A DNA stretch of 11,165 nucleotides from DATDRM01 sp035291705 (GTDB lineage Bacteria > Chloroflexota > Anaerolineae > Anaerolineales > UBA4823), in NCBI GenBank assembly GCA_035291705.1, contig DATDRM010000361.1:1-11165 (forward strand). Reading direction: 5' to 3'. The position numbers and the translations under genes were made by a program. Position 1 is the first letter of the stretch. Every line of letters begins with the position of its first letter. Below, piece by piece: positions 1 through 7,046 of the stretch. The notes beneath the pieces were generated by a model. The model made no database searches and was not told where the DNA came from. It was given only the letters and a program-made list of their open reading frames with translations.

Positions 1-210
1 GCGCATGGCGGGGGTAGTATGCGGGGTATAGGGCACGCCGTGCGTGGTGCTGGAGGTATCACTGTCCAGGGGGATGGCTTCCAGCTCGTGGATGGCCTTG
101 AGCTGGTTGTTCAGCTCCCGGCGCAGGTATTCAGCCTGCTCTGGATCGAGCTCCAGGGCAGCCAGATCTACCAGGTGAGCGAAGGTTGCTGGGTCAATTG
201 CATCTGGCAT
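1..210 (-). CDS. gatC: Glu-tRNA(Gln)/Asp-tRNA(Asn) amidotransferase subunit C, 3' end cut by window
   Basis: GatC is the small subunit of the GatCAB complex, which amidates misacylated Glu-tRNA(Gln) or Asp-tRNA(Asn) in the cytoplasm. Reading the minus strand from ATG at 208-210 gives 70 residues with no stop before the window edge. They begin MPDAIDPATFAHLVDLAALE and go on to a charged helix (RRELNNQLKAIHELEAI), then a THGVPY segment and PAMR. This matches the GatC pattern: an N-terminal LA-x-LEL helix, a second helix ending in ELE, and a late TTH-x-x-P stretch before the C-terminal LREDxV-like end, which is missing here. No ATG, GTG or TTG lies in frame between this start and the stop at 262-264, so the start is well fixed. 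The ribosome binding site is weak. The gene is divergent from the acyl-CoA dehydrogenase. Family length is about 95-100 residues, so roughly 25-30 are outside the window; gatA may follow to the left (inference). Confidence 0.82.
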   Translation of the reverse strand, partial: MPDAIDPATFAHLVDLAALELDPEQAEYLRRELNNQLKAIHELEAIPLDSDTSSTTHGVPYTPHTTPAMR

Positions 211-325
211 AGGAATTCTCGAGGTGATAGGATGCTGGAAAAAGCTGATTTTCGCTGATCTTTATTTACTCTCCCGAGTTTTGCGTGGTTTATAGCGCAC
301 GCGCAGCTCCTGGGATTTTAGCCTG

Positions 326-354
326 ATTGTACTCGGGATGTGAAGTAAGGTCAA
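326..354 (-). promoter_or_regulatory. Sigma-70-type promoter reading toward gatC
   Basis: On the minus strand a -35 box TTGACC (349-354) is separated by exactly 17 bases from a -10 box TACAAT (326-331). Spacing and hexamers are close to the TTGACA/TATAAT consensus. Transcription would start near 318-320, giving a leader of about 110 bases before gatC at 210. Nothing clearly structured was seen in that leader. Confidence 0.6.
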
Positions 355-398
355 AGGTTGATCAGCAGTCAATTTGGATAGCTCCCCAAAACCAGCCA

Positions 399-407
399 TG
401 CTATAAT
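399..407 (+). promoter_or_regulatory. Extended -10 promoter for the acyl-CoA operon
   Basis: The plus strand carries TGCTATAAT, a perfect -10 hexamer (402-407) with the TG of an extended -10 element one base upstream. No good -35 lies at 16-18 bases; the only TTG-containing candidate, TTGGAT at 374-379, is 22 bases away. Transcription would begin near 413-415, giving a leader of about 30 bases that includes the GGAGG ribosome binding site at 433-437. Confidence 0.6.
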
Positions 408-442
408 GATCTCATCCTAACCGATCAGATGCGGAGGACGCA

Positions 443-1612
443 ATGAGCAGTGCTGATCTGTTTCCTTTGAGCGAAGAACACGCTATGATCCGCCAAGCGG
501 CGCGCGATTTCGCCCAGAACGAGATCGCCCCGGTCGCGGCGGAGTTCGACGAAACGGGGGAGTTCCCGGTCAAGACGATCCGGAAAATGGGCGAAATAGG
601 TCTGATGGGGGTCGAGGTGCCAGAGGAATACGGTGGGGCGGGGATGGACGCCCTGGCTTACGTGCTGGCGCTGGAGGAGATCTGCAAGGCGGACGCAGCC
701 CACGGCACGATCATGTCGGTCAACAACTCCCTGTTCTGCTTTGGCATCCTGAAGTTCGGCACGGAGGCGCAAAAACAGAAGTACGTGCGCGGGGTGGCCT
801 CGGGGCAGGCGGTGGGGGCTTACTCGCTGACCGAGCCGATGTCCGGCTCCGACGCGGGGACAATGCGCAGCCGGGCGGTGAGGGAAGGCGACCAATATGT
901 GATCAATGGGCGTAAATCGTGGGTGACCAGCGCGCCGGTGGCAGAATACATCGTTGTGTTCACCATGACCGCCCCAGAAAAGAAGCACAGGGGCATCACG
1001 GCTTTTATCGTCGAGACGGATAAGCCGGGGTTCGCCGTTGGCAAGAAGGAACCCAAGCTGGGCATACGCGCCTCGGCCACCAGCGAGATCGTCTTCGAGG
1101 ACTATCACATCCCGGTCGAAAACCGGCTGGGGGAGGAAGGCGAGGGCTTCAAGATCGCCATGGCGGTGCTGGATGCCGGGCGGATCGGGATCGCCTCCCA
1201 GGCCTTGGGGATCGCCGAGGCCGCTTACGAAGCCAGCCTGATGCATGCCAGAGAGCGGGAAGCCTTCGGGCAAAAGATCGGCGAGTTCCAGGGCATCTCC
1301 TTCAAGCTGGCCGATATGAAGACGCGGATCGAGGCGGCGCGTTTACTGATCTATAATGCAGCCATGGCCAAGGAACGCTCGAAGCAAACCGGCGAACGCT
1401 TCACCCTGGAAGCCTCAATGGCCAAACTGTTCGCCTCCGAGATGGCCATGTTCGTCACGCACGCTGCAGTGCAGATCCACGGCGGGCTGGGCTACTCCAA
1501 GGAGCTGCCCATCGAACGCTACTTCCGCGATGCCAAGATCACCGAGATTTACGAAGGCACCAGTGAGATCCAGCGCCTGGTGATCGCCCGCATGGAGACT
1601 GGACTGCGTTAG
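443..1612 (+). CDS. Acyl-CoA dehydrogenase (short/medium or branched-chain type)
   Basis: This is a cytoplasmic FAD-dependent acyl-CoA dehydrogenase of 389 residues, normal for the family. It inserts a trans double bond between C2 and C3 of an acyl-CoA and passes electrons to electron-transfer flavoprotein. The N-terminal helical domain is followed by the flavin/substrate signature YSLTEPMSGSDAG (127-139) and the beta-domain segment GRKSWVTSAP (156-165). The C-terminal signature QIHGGLGYSKELPIERYFRDA starts at 344. The catalytic base is Glu371 in IYEGTSEIQR (369-378). That position is used by short- and medium-chain type enzymes; isovaleryl-CoA dehydrogenases place the base in a different helix, so this is unlikely to be one. 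GGAGG sits six bases... upstream at 433-437, confirming the ATG. It opens the gene series leading to a propionyl-CoA-type carboxylase, which suggests a role in fatty or branched-chain acyl-CoA breakdown. The exact substrate cannot be read from the sequence. Confidence 0.95.
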   Translation: MSSADLFPLSEEHAMIRQAARDFAQNEIAPVAAEFDETGEFPVKTIRKMGEIGLMGVEVPEEYGGAGMDALAYVLALEEICKADAAHGTIMSVNNSLFCFGILKFGTEAQKQKYVRGVASGQAVGAYSLTEPMSGSDAGTMRSRAVREGDQYVINGRKSWVTSAPVAEYIVVFTMTAPEKKHRGITAFIVETDKPGFAVGKKEPKLGIRASATSEIVFEDYHIPVENRLGEEGEGFKIAMAVLDAGRIGIASQALGIAEAAYEASLMHAREREAFGQKIGEFQGISFKLADMKTRIEAARLLIYNAAMAKERSKQTGERFTLEASMAKLFASEMAMFVTHAAVQIHGGLGYSKELPIERYFRDAKITEIYEGTSEIQRLVIARMETGLR

Positions 1613-1633
1613 ACGCCAGGCAAAGAGAGGGTC

Positions 1634-3940
1634 ATGGTGGCAACCAGCGAACCTGGCGAGGACTTTGCGCAGCAGGAAGAACCAGCCGTCTCTCACGTCC
1701 ATATCTCCCTGGACCTGGCCGAGGGGGCGCGTGTGCGGGTGACGGTGGAGTCCCTCACCAATTCCAGCGATAAACCCAACCCGGCGGCGCGGGTGGTCAT
1801 CGAAAGCCAGGGGGACTCAGAACAGCACTTGGTTATCCTTCCATCCAATCTCTCCACAAGTGAACCCGGAGAAGCCAAACCTCGACCGGTGGGAGTTTGG
1901 CTGGCGGCGCGCTGGCGTGCTCTGGCGAAGCGCCGGGCGTACTCGTTGGAGATCACCCTATTCGGGGTAACCCTGATCCTTTATCTGGCGACTCGCCTGA
2001 CCGGATTAAGCAGCTTCCCAATTTATTTTTTCGGCGACGAAGCCACCCAGACTGTGGCGGCGGCCGACCTGATCCACAACCACCTGCTCGACGAAGAGCG
2101 GACCCTGCTGCCAACCTACTTCAAGAACGGCCCCTTCTACAACCTAAGCGTGAGCGTCTACCTGCAGGTGATGCCCTACCTGGCCTTCGGCAAGTCTGTC
2201 TTCGTCACACGCGCCACGTCGGTCCTGCTGAGCGCGCTGGCGGCAGTGGCTATTGGCCTGATCTTGAGGGACATCTACAAGCTGCCGTACTGGTGGGCTG
2301 GAGCTGCTTTGCTCTCAATCGCCCCGGCCTGGTTTTTGCATTCGCGCACCGCCTTCGAGACGGTGCTTTTCGTGGCTTTCTACGCCGCGTTTCTGTATAG
2401 CTACCTGCTCTACCGCTACAGATCTGCGAATTACCTGACTTATGCCATCCTATCGGCAGCCCTGGCGTTCTACAGCTATAATCCAGGGCAGCTGGTGGTC
2501 GTGGCGAGCGGAATCCTGCTCCTTCTTTCAGATGTGCGCTACCACTGGCAGAATCGTAAAGAGGTCGTGTATGGGCTGGGGCTGGTAGCCGTCCTGGCGA
2601 TCCCCTACCTGCGTTTTCGCCTCAGCCACCCGGAGGCTGCCCTCGACCACCTGCGAAAACTCGGCTCTTACTGGGTCCAGCCCATGCCCTTGAGCGAGAA
2701 GTGGGCGCACTACTGGTCAGAATATTTTTATGGGCTGAGTCCCGCCTACTGGTTCCTGCCCAACGAACGCGATCTGCCGCGCCACCTGATGAGAGGCTAC
2801 GGCAACCTCCTGAGGGCTACATTGCCCTTTGCAGTTCTCGGGTTTTTCCTGGCAGTAAAAGAATTGCGCTCGCCGGCAAACCGCGCCATCTTGATTGCCC
2901 TCTTCGTCGCTCCGGTGAGCAGCGCGCTGGTGCAGGTCGGCATCACGCGCAGCCTGTCGTTTATTATCCCCGCCACGATCTTGACCACGCTTGGAATCTC
3001 GAAAATATTCATCTGGCTGGAAGGCAAGCGCTGGCCGCGCCTGGCCCTGTCGCTTGGCTTGTTCGGTGTCTTGACCACGGTCAACCTGGCGATGCTGCGG
3101 GATGCACTGGTCAACGGACCCACCTGGTACCAGGATTACGGCCTGGGTGGGATGCAGTACGGCGCTCGCCAGGTTTTTGCCGAAGTAGAGGATTACGTGG
3201 CAAGGTCGCCAGAGACCAAGGTGCTGCTCTCCCCCGACTGGGCTAATGGGGCTGATGTGCTGGCGCGCTTCTTCCTGCCGGATCCCTTGCCGATCGAATT
3301 GGGTAGCATCGACGGGCATATCTTCCAGCGTTTGCCCCTGGATGATGATACACTCTTCGTGATGACTCCGGAAGACTACCAGTCGGCGCTGGAGAGCGGC
3401 AAGTTCACGGACATTCGCGTCGAGCAAACCCTGCCTTACCCGAATGGAGAACCCGGTTTTTACTTCGTGCGCCTGCGCTATGTCGAGAATATCGACTCAA
3501 TCCTGAAGGCTGAACGCGAGCAGCGCCGGGTGCTCCAGTCTGGCGTGGTGAGCATCGATGGGCAGCCTGTCCAGGTGAGGTACCCGCTGCTCGACATGGG
3601 AGAGATCAGCCATATGTTCGACGGCAACCGGGACACGTTGGGACGCACCCTGGAAGCCAACCCAACTGTGATCGAGTTGACCTTCTCGAAGCAGCGGACG
3701 ATCAAAGGCGTGGCGATCATCATCGGCAGCGCAGAAGTCGAGGTCAGGGCGCTGGCATATCCCACCCCGCACTCGCCCCCGATCAAGACCAGGCAGGTTC
3801 TCAAGGGTACAGTCGACCAACCGGAAGTGTCCCTTGATTTTGACAAGGCCATCCTGGCGCAGAAATTGCGCCTGGAGATCAGGGATCTCCACCAGACGGA
3901 ACCTGCACATATTCACATATGGGAGATATATTTGCGGTGA
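1634..3940 (+). CDS. GT39/PMT-like membrane glycosyltransferase with C-terminal jelly-roll-like domain
   Basis: This 768-residue protein is probably a GT-C fold glycosyltransferase that uses a polyprenyl-phosphate sugar donor outside the membrane. Residues 1-100 are hydrophilic and include a short beta-rich stretch. About eleven hydrophobic segments follow, at roughly 106-124, 187-210, 218-234, 240-260, 266-282, 284-300, 310-328, 393-410, 418-436, 441-462 and 468-487. The first loop carries FGDEATQ with the acidic pair Asp135-Glu136, where ArnT/PMT family enzymes hold catalytic acidic residues. Residues about 490-615 form a soluble domain, and about 620-768 resemble a discoidin-like galactose-binding domain (HMFDGNRDTLGRTLEANP, then alternating strands to HIHIWEIYLR). 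With the N-terminus inside, eleven spans put both C-terminal domains outside. AGAGAGG lies just before the ATG, 21 bases after the dehydrogenase stop. Its acceptor is unknown and its presence in an acyl-CoA gene cluster is unexpected. Confidence 0.82.
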   Translation: MVATSEPGEDFAQQEEPAVSHVHISLDLAEGARVRVTVESLTNSSDKPNPAARVVIESQGDSEQHLVILPSNLSTSEPGEAKPRPVGVWLAARWRALAKRRAYSLEITLFGVTLILYLATRLTGLSSFPIYFFGDEATQTVAAADLIHNHLLDEERTLLPTYFKNGPFYNLSVSVYLQVMPYLAFGKSVFVTRATSVLLSALAAVAIGLILRDIYKLPYWWAGAALLSIAPAWFLHSRTAFETVLFVAFYAAFLYSYLLYRYRSANYLTYAILSAALAFYSYNPGQLVVVASGILLLLSDVRYHWQNRKEVVYGLGLVAVLAIPYLRFRLSHPEAALDHLRKLGSYWVQPMPLSEKWAHYWSEYFYGLSPAYWFLPNERDLPRHLMRGYGNLLRATLPFAVLGFFLAVKELRSPANRAILIALFVAPVSSALVQVGITRSLSFIIPATILTTLGISKIFIWLEGKRWPRLALSLGLFGVLTTVNLAMLRDALVNGPTWYQDYGLGGMQYGARQVFAEVEDYVARSPETKVLLSPDWANGADVLARFFLPDPLPIELGSIDGHIFQRLPLDDDTLFVMTPEDYQSALESGKFTDIRVEQTLPYPNGEPGFYFVRLRYVENIDSILKAEREQRRVLQSGVVSIDGQPVQVRYPLLDMGEISHMFDGNRDTLGRTLEANPTVIELTFSKQRTIKGVAIIIGSAEVEVRALAYPTPHSPPIKTRQVLKGTVDQPEVSLDFDKAILAQKLRLEIRDLHQTEPAHIHIWEIYLR

Positions 3941-3944
3941 TTTT

Positions 3945-4976
3945 ATGAAAGCTGTCTTGTTCCATACACATGGCGGGCCTGAAGTTTTAGAATACACGGA
4001 CTTCCCCACCCCCGAACCAGGCCCCGGGGAAGCCCTGGTGCGCCTGAGGGTCGCTGCCTTGAATGGGCTGGATTTGTGGGTGCGCGCCGGCTGGCCGGGT
4101 ATTAAACTCGAATACCCGCATATCCCTGGCGCGGATGGGGCCGGGGAGGTGGTTGCCCTGGGTTCTGGCGTGACAAATCGGGCGATCGGCGAGCGGGTGG
4201 TAATCAACTCCAACCTTGGCTGTGGCGTATGCGAGGCTTGCCTGGCGGGTTTTGACAACCGCTGCCGGGCCTGGGGGCTGCTGGGTGAGACCCGGCGCGG
4301 TACTTATGCAGAATATGTCGCTGTCCCGGCGCGCAACCTTGTCCCCCTCCCGGAAGGATTCGACGAGCGCAGCGCGGCGGCCGCCGCGCTGGTCTTTCAC
4401 ACGGCGTGGCACTCGCTGATGGCGCGCGGCGGCCTGCGGGCGGGTGAAAGCTTGCTAGTCGTTGGAGCTTCCGGCGGCGTTAACACCGCCTGCATCCAAA
4501 TCGCCAAGTTGGCGGGGGCTACGGTCTATGTAGTCGGTTCAAACGCTGAGAAACTCGCCAAAGCCGAATCGCTGGGCGCCGATCATCTGATCGACCGCTC
4601 CCAGGAGGAAAACTGGCCGAAAATCGTCTACCAGCTGACGGGAAAGCGCGGCGTGGATGTGGTGGTCGACAACGTGGGCACCACCTTACCCTTGAGCTTC
4701 CGCGCGGCTTGCAAGGGCGGTCGCATCCTGACAGTGGGGAACACCGGCGGGCCGAAAGTGGAGATCGATAACCGTTTCATCTTCGCCAAGCACCTCTCTT
4801 TAATCGGCTCGACGATGGGCACCCAGAAAGATTTCAGGGCCGTCATGGAGCTGGTATTCGCCGGCCGCTTGAAACCTGTCCTGGATCGCAGTTTCCCGCT
4901 GGTGGAAGCCCGCGCCGCCCAGGAGCGATTGGAAAAGGGCGAGCAAATGGGGAAGATCACCTTAGAAATAGGATAG
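3945..4976 (+). CDS. MDR-family zinc-binding dehydrogenase / quinone-oxidoreductase-like protein
   Basis: This is a medium-chain dehydrogenase/reductase of 343 residues that should bind NAD(P)H in the cytoplasm. The N-terminal GroES-like domain starts MKAVLFHTHGGPEVLEYTDF. The structural-zinc lobe is intact, with Cys93, Cys96, Cys99 and Cys107 in the classic C-x2-C-x2-C-x7-C spacing. The catalytic zinc ligands of alcohol dehydrogenases are missing: NGLDLW (40-45) replaces the Cys region and GADGAG (62-67) replaces the GHE motif. The nucleotide-binding loop is GASGGV (174-179), and the Rossmann domain continues to LTGKRGVDVVVDNVG. It therefore resembles non-alcohol MDR enzymes such as quinone or enoyl reductases. 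An upstream in-frame ATG at 3834 exists, but it lies inside the glycosyltransferase gene and lacks family similarity; the start at 3945 follows GGTGA and lies four bases after the previous stop, suggesting translational coupling. Role in enoyl-CoA or aldehyde reduction is inference. Confidence 0.9.
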   Translation: MKAVLFHTHGGPEVLEYTDFPTPEPGPGEALVRLRVAALNGLDLWVRAGWPGIKLEYPHIPGADGAGEVVALGSGVTNRAIGERVVINSNLGCGVCEACLAGFDNRCRAWGLLGETRRGTYAEYVAVPARNLVPLPEGFDERSAAAAALVFHTAWHSLMARGGLRAGESLLVVGASGGVNTACIQIAKLAGATVYVVGSNAEKLAKAESLGADHLIDRSQEENWPKIVYQLTGKRGVDVVVDNVGTTLPLSFRAACKGGRILTVGNTGGPKVEIDNRFIFAKHLSLIGSTMGTQKDFRAVMELVFAGRLKPVLDRSFPLVEARAAQERLEKGEQMGKITLEIG

Positions 4977-4980
4977 TGCA

Positions 4981-5463
4981 ATGATGGCAGAGGCCCCATC
5001 TTCCAGAGCCGAGCGTCGAAAACCTGAGCGGCCGTTACTCGTAACGCTGCTCGCGCTTGTGGTGTTAAGCATAACAGCCATCCACCTGACCCGGTTTATC
5101 AATTCGCTCACTGCCTGGGAATTCCTGTCCAGCCTAACGGGTGTATCGCCGCTCTACCTGGCCTTAACCGGATTGGTCGGAGTGCTGGTCAGCCTGCCAT
5201 TATTTTTGGGGTTGTGGCGAGGCCATCCCAAGTCGCCACTCGCCACCCGCATTCTGGCAGTAGCTTATACCATTTATGAATGGCTCGAACGCAGCGGATT
5301 GATCGGCGCGGGCGGGCTGCGGCCAAGCTGGCCCTTTGCGGCGGGCGTCACGCTCATCTTATTGATTTTTATTTTCTGGGTGTTATCACGGCCCAATGCC
5401 AAGGCATTCTTCGGAGAGATGCATGAGCAATCATTCAAAAGTCCAACAATTGCGCGAACTTAA
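4981..5463 (+). CDS. Small membrane protein of unknown function, overlaps carboxyltransferase gene
   Basis: I do not recognise this 160-residue protein. A basic, hydrophilic N-terminus (residues 1-17) precedes three likely membrane spans at about 18-40, 58-79 and 115-135. A short segment at about 88-105 (RILAVAYTIYEWLERSGL) could be an amphipathic helix. The tail, about 25 residues, is hydrophilic. With a positively charged N-terminus the topology is probably N-in, C-out (inference). AGGA at 4970-4973 lies seven bases before the ATG at 4981, which favours that start over the adjacent ATG at 4984. The gene starts four bases after the MDR stop and its last 41 bases overlap the start of the carboxyltransferase gene in another frame, so the two are probably translationally coupled. 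The tail is encoded in the same bases as the carboxyltransferase ribosome binding site and first codons. Confidence 0.75.
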   Translation: MMAEAPSSRAERRKPERPLLVTLLALVVLSITAIHLTRFINSLTAWEFLSSLTGVSPLYLALTGLVGVLVSLPLFLGLWRGHPKSPLATRILAVAYTIYEWLERSGLIGAGGLRPSWPFAAGVTLILLIFIFWVLSRPNAKAFFGEMHEQSFKSPTIART

Positions 5464-6973
5464 AGCCCAAAGCCGGTTGGGAGGCGGCGAGGAACGCATC
5501 CTCGCCCAACATGCGCGCGGCCGCCTGACGGCGCGTGAACGGATCGACTTACTGATGGATAAAGGCTCATTCCGCGAAGTAGATCCATTCGTCGTCCATC
5601 GCACGAGCGATTTCGGGTTAGATCAACAAAAATACCTCGCCGATAGCGTAGTCACGGGCTGGGGCACGATCGAAGGCCGCCTGGTGTACGTCTTTTCCCA
5701 GGATTTCACCGTCTTCGGCGGCAGTCTTGGAGAAGTGCATGCCGAAAAAGTCTGCAAGCTGATGGACATGGCAATGAAAAACGGCGCCCCGATCATCGGC
5801 TTGAACGACTCGGGTGGGGCGCGCATCCAGGAAGGGGTGGTTTCCCTGGGCGGGTACGCCGACATCTTCCTGCGCAACACCCTGGCCTCCGGGGTGATCC
5901 CCCAGATCAGCGCCATTATGGGGCCCTGCGCCGGGGGCGCGGTGTATTCGCCCGCCCTGACCGACTTTATCTTCATGGTGCGCCACTCCTCTTATATGTT
6001 TGTCACCGGTCCGGAGGTGGTCAAAACCGTCACGCACGAGGAGGTCTCCTTCGAAGAGCTGGGCGGCGCCAGTGTGCACTCCGAGGTGTCTGGTGTTTGC
6101 CACGTAGCCACCGACACCGAAGCCGACACCCTGTACTTGATCCGAAAATTACTCTCTTACCTGCCCCAAAATAACATGGAGGACCCGCCCTTCGTCCTCA
6201 CTACTGACGACCCCCTGCGCATGGAAGAAGCCCTGGACAGCCTGATCCCAGACGACCCCAGCAAACCCTACGATATGAAGGATGCCATCCGCTTGATCGT
6301 GGACGACGGACAGTTCTTTGAGATTCATGAGCAATACGCGCAGAACATCGTGATCGGTTTCGCTCGTCTGGGTGGCCACAGCGTGGGGATCGTCTCCAAC
6401 CAGCCGGCGGTCCTGGCCGGGGTGCTGGATATTAACTCTTCCGATAAGGCAGCGCGCTTCGTCCGTTTCTGTGACGCGTTCAACATCCCGATCATCACCT
6501 TTGTGGATGTGCCCGGTTTCCTGCCCGGTACCGGGCAGGAACACGGCGGGATCATCCGCCACGGGGCCAAGCTGTTGTACGCCTATTGTGAAGCCACGGT
6601 GCCCAAACTGACCGTAGTGACGCGCAAGGCCTATGGTGGGGCGTACGACGTGATGAGCAGCAAGCACATCCGTGGTGACGTCAACCTGGCCTGGCCGTCG
6701 GCGGAGATCGCGGTGATGGGCCCGGATGGCGCCGTGAACATCATCTTCCGCAAGGAGTTGCTCGAGGCCAAAGACTCCGCCAGACGGAAAGCCAAGCTGG
6801 TCAAGGAGTATCGCGAGAAGTTCGCCAACCCGTACATCGCCGCCTCGCGCGGGTATATCGATGACGTGATCGAACCACGCGAGACGCGCTCGCGCCTGGT
6901 CAACGCCCTGGAGATGCTCGCCAACAAGCGCGACGCCAACCCGGCCAAGAAGCATGGCTGTATTCCTCTGTGA
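5423..6973 (+). CDS. pccB: Acyl-CoA carboxylase carboxyltransferase (beta) subunit, propionyl-CoA carboxylase type
   Basis: This 516-residue subunit transfers the carboxyl group from carboxybiotin to an acyl-CoA, most likely propionyl-CoA to give methylmalonyl-CoA. Both crotonase-like halves are present. The N-terminal half has LNDSGGARIQEGV (127-139) and the oxyanion-hole region GPCAGGAVYSPA (167-178), followed by MFVTGPEVVKTVTHEEV. The C-terminal half has VDVPGFLPGTGQEHGGIIRHG (from 361) and RKAYGGAYDVMSSKH (401-415), ending KKHGCIPL, close to the KHGNIPL end of PccB proteins. Asp409 in GGAYD appears to match the residue reported to set propionyl- versus acetyl-CoA preference in Streptomyces PccB (Asp422, from memory). 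An in-frame ATG at 5396 exists, but GGAGAG at 5413-5418 and the family N-terminus support 5423. It overlaps the preceding membrane-protein gene by 41 bases. The biotin carboxylase and carrier genes lie downstream, separated from it by the hydrolase gene. Confidence 0.93.
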   Translation: MSNHSKVQQLRELKAQSRLGGGEERILAQHARGRLTARERIDLLMDKGSFREVDPFVVHRTSDFGLDQQKYLADSVVTGWGTIEGRLVYVFSQDFTVFGGSLGEVHAEKVCKLMDMAMKNGAPIIGLNDSGGARIQEGVVSLGGYADIFLRNTLASGVIPQISAIMGPCAGGAVYSPALTDFIFMVRHSSYMFVTGPEVVKTVTHEEVSFEELGGASVHSEVSGVCHVATDTEADTLYLIRKLLSYLPQNNMEDPPFVLTTDDPLRMEEALDSLIPDDPSKPYDMKDAIRLIVDDGQFFEIHEQYAQNIVIGFARLGGHSVGIVSNQPAVLAGVLDINSSDKAARFVRFCDAFNIPIITFVDVPGFLPGTGQEHGGIIRHGAKLLYAYCEATVPKLTVVTRKAYGGAYDVMSSKHIRGDVNLAWPSAEIAVMGPDGAVNIIFRKELLEAKDSARRKAKLVKEYREKFANPYIAASRGYIDDVIEPRETRSRLVNALEMLANKRDANPAKKHGCIPL

Positions 6974-6983
6974 TTTGTAGGTT

Positions 6984-7045
6984 GGCACGTTAGGACTTTG
7001 AGCCTGCAACTCGCAAATCTTAATCTGCAACTCCTAACTCGTACC
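6984..7045. repeat. Imperfect inverted repeat between carboxyltransferase and hydrolase genes
   Basis: GTTAGGA at 6989-6995 is matched by its exact reverse complement TCCTAAC at 7032-7038. Outside this core, G6984-G6985 can pair with C7044-C7045 and A6987-C6988 with G7041-T7042 around a two-base bulge. Inside it, TT at 6997-6998 can pair with AA at 7029-7030. The loop is about 30 bases. The right arm ends just before the hydrolase ATG at 7047. There is no T-run, so it is not a standard intrinsic terminator. It may instead be a remnant of a mobile small repeat or an RNA fold at the translation start. Confidence 0.5.
7006..7040 (+). repeat. Degenerate 7-base-period repeat, consensus SYAACTC
   Basis: Five consecutive 7-base units are visible. 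GCAACTC occurs at 7006-7012 and again exactly 21 bases later at 7027-7033. The units at 7013-7019 (GCAAATC) and 7034-7040 (CTAACTC) differ by one or two bases, and the middle unit (7020-7026) is more diverged. The repeat lies in the 73-base spacer before the hydrolase and forms the right arm of the inverted repeat there. It makes the region before the start codon pyrimidine-rich and without a Shine-Dalgarno motif. Confidence 0.5.
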
Positions 7046-7046
7046 C

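Noticed and set aside
374..379. TTGGAT as a -35 box for the operon promoter
   Set aside because: It lies 22 bases from the TATAAT, outside the usable 16-19 base range; the extended -10 alone explains the promoter better.
425..1273. A 282-codon open frame on the minus strand, opposite the acyl-CoA dehydrogenase
   Set aside because: It lies wholly over a clearly conserved gene, its translation is rich in His, Arg, Pro and Asp with no domain pattern, and long antisense frames are expected in GC-rich coding sequence.
2717..3427. A 236-codon open frame on the minus strand inside the glycosyltransferase gene
   Set aside because: Same shadow character, with low-complexity composition and no recognisable motif or ribosome binding site.
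3834..3944. Upstream start for the MDR gene at 3834
   Set aside because: The extra 37 residues are the glycosyltransferase coding sequence read in another frame, and the family N-terminus MKAVLF begins at 3945.
5396..5422. Upstream start for the carboxyltransferase at 5396
   Set aside because: GGAGAG at 5413-5418 has proper spacing only to the ATG at 5423, and the nine extra residues are unlike the family.
6974..7046. Intrinsic terminator after the carboxyltransferase gene
   Set aside because: The inverted repeat has a long loop, mismatches and no following T-run.
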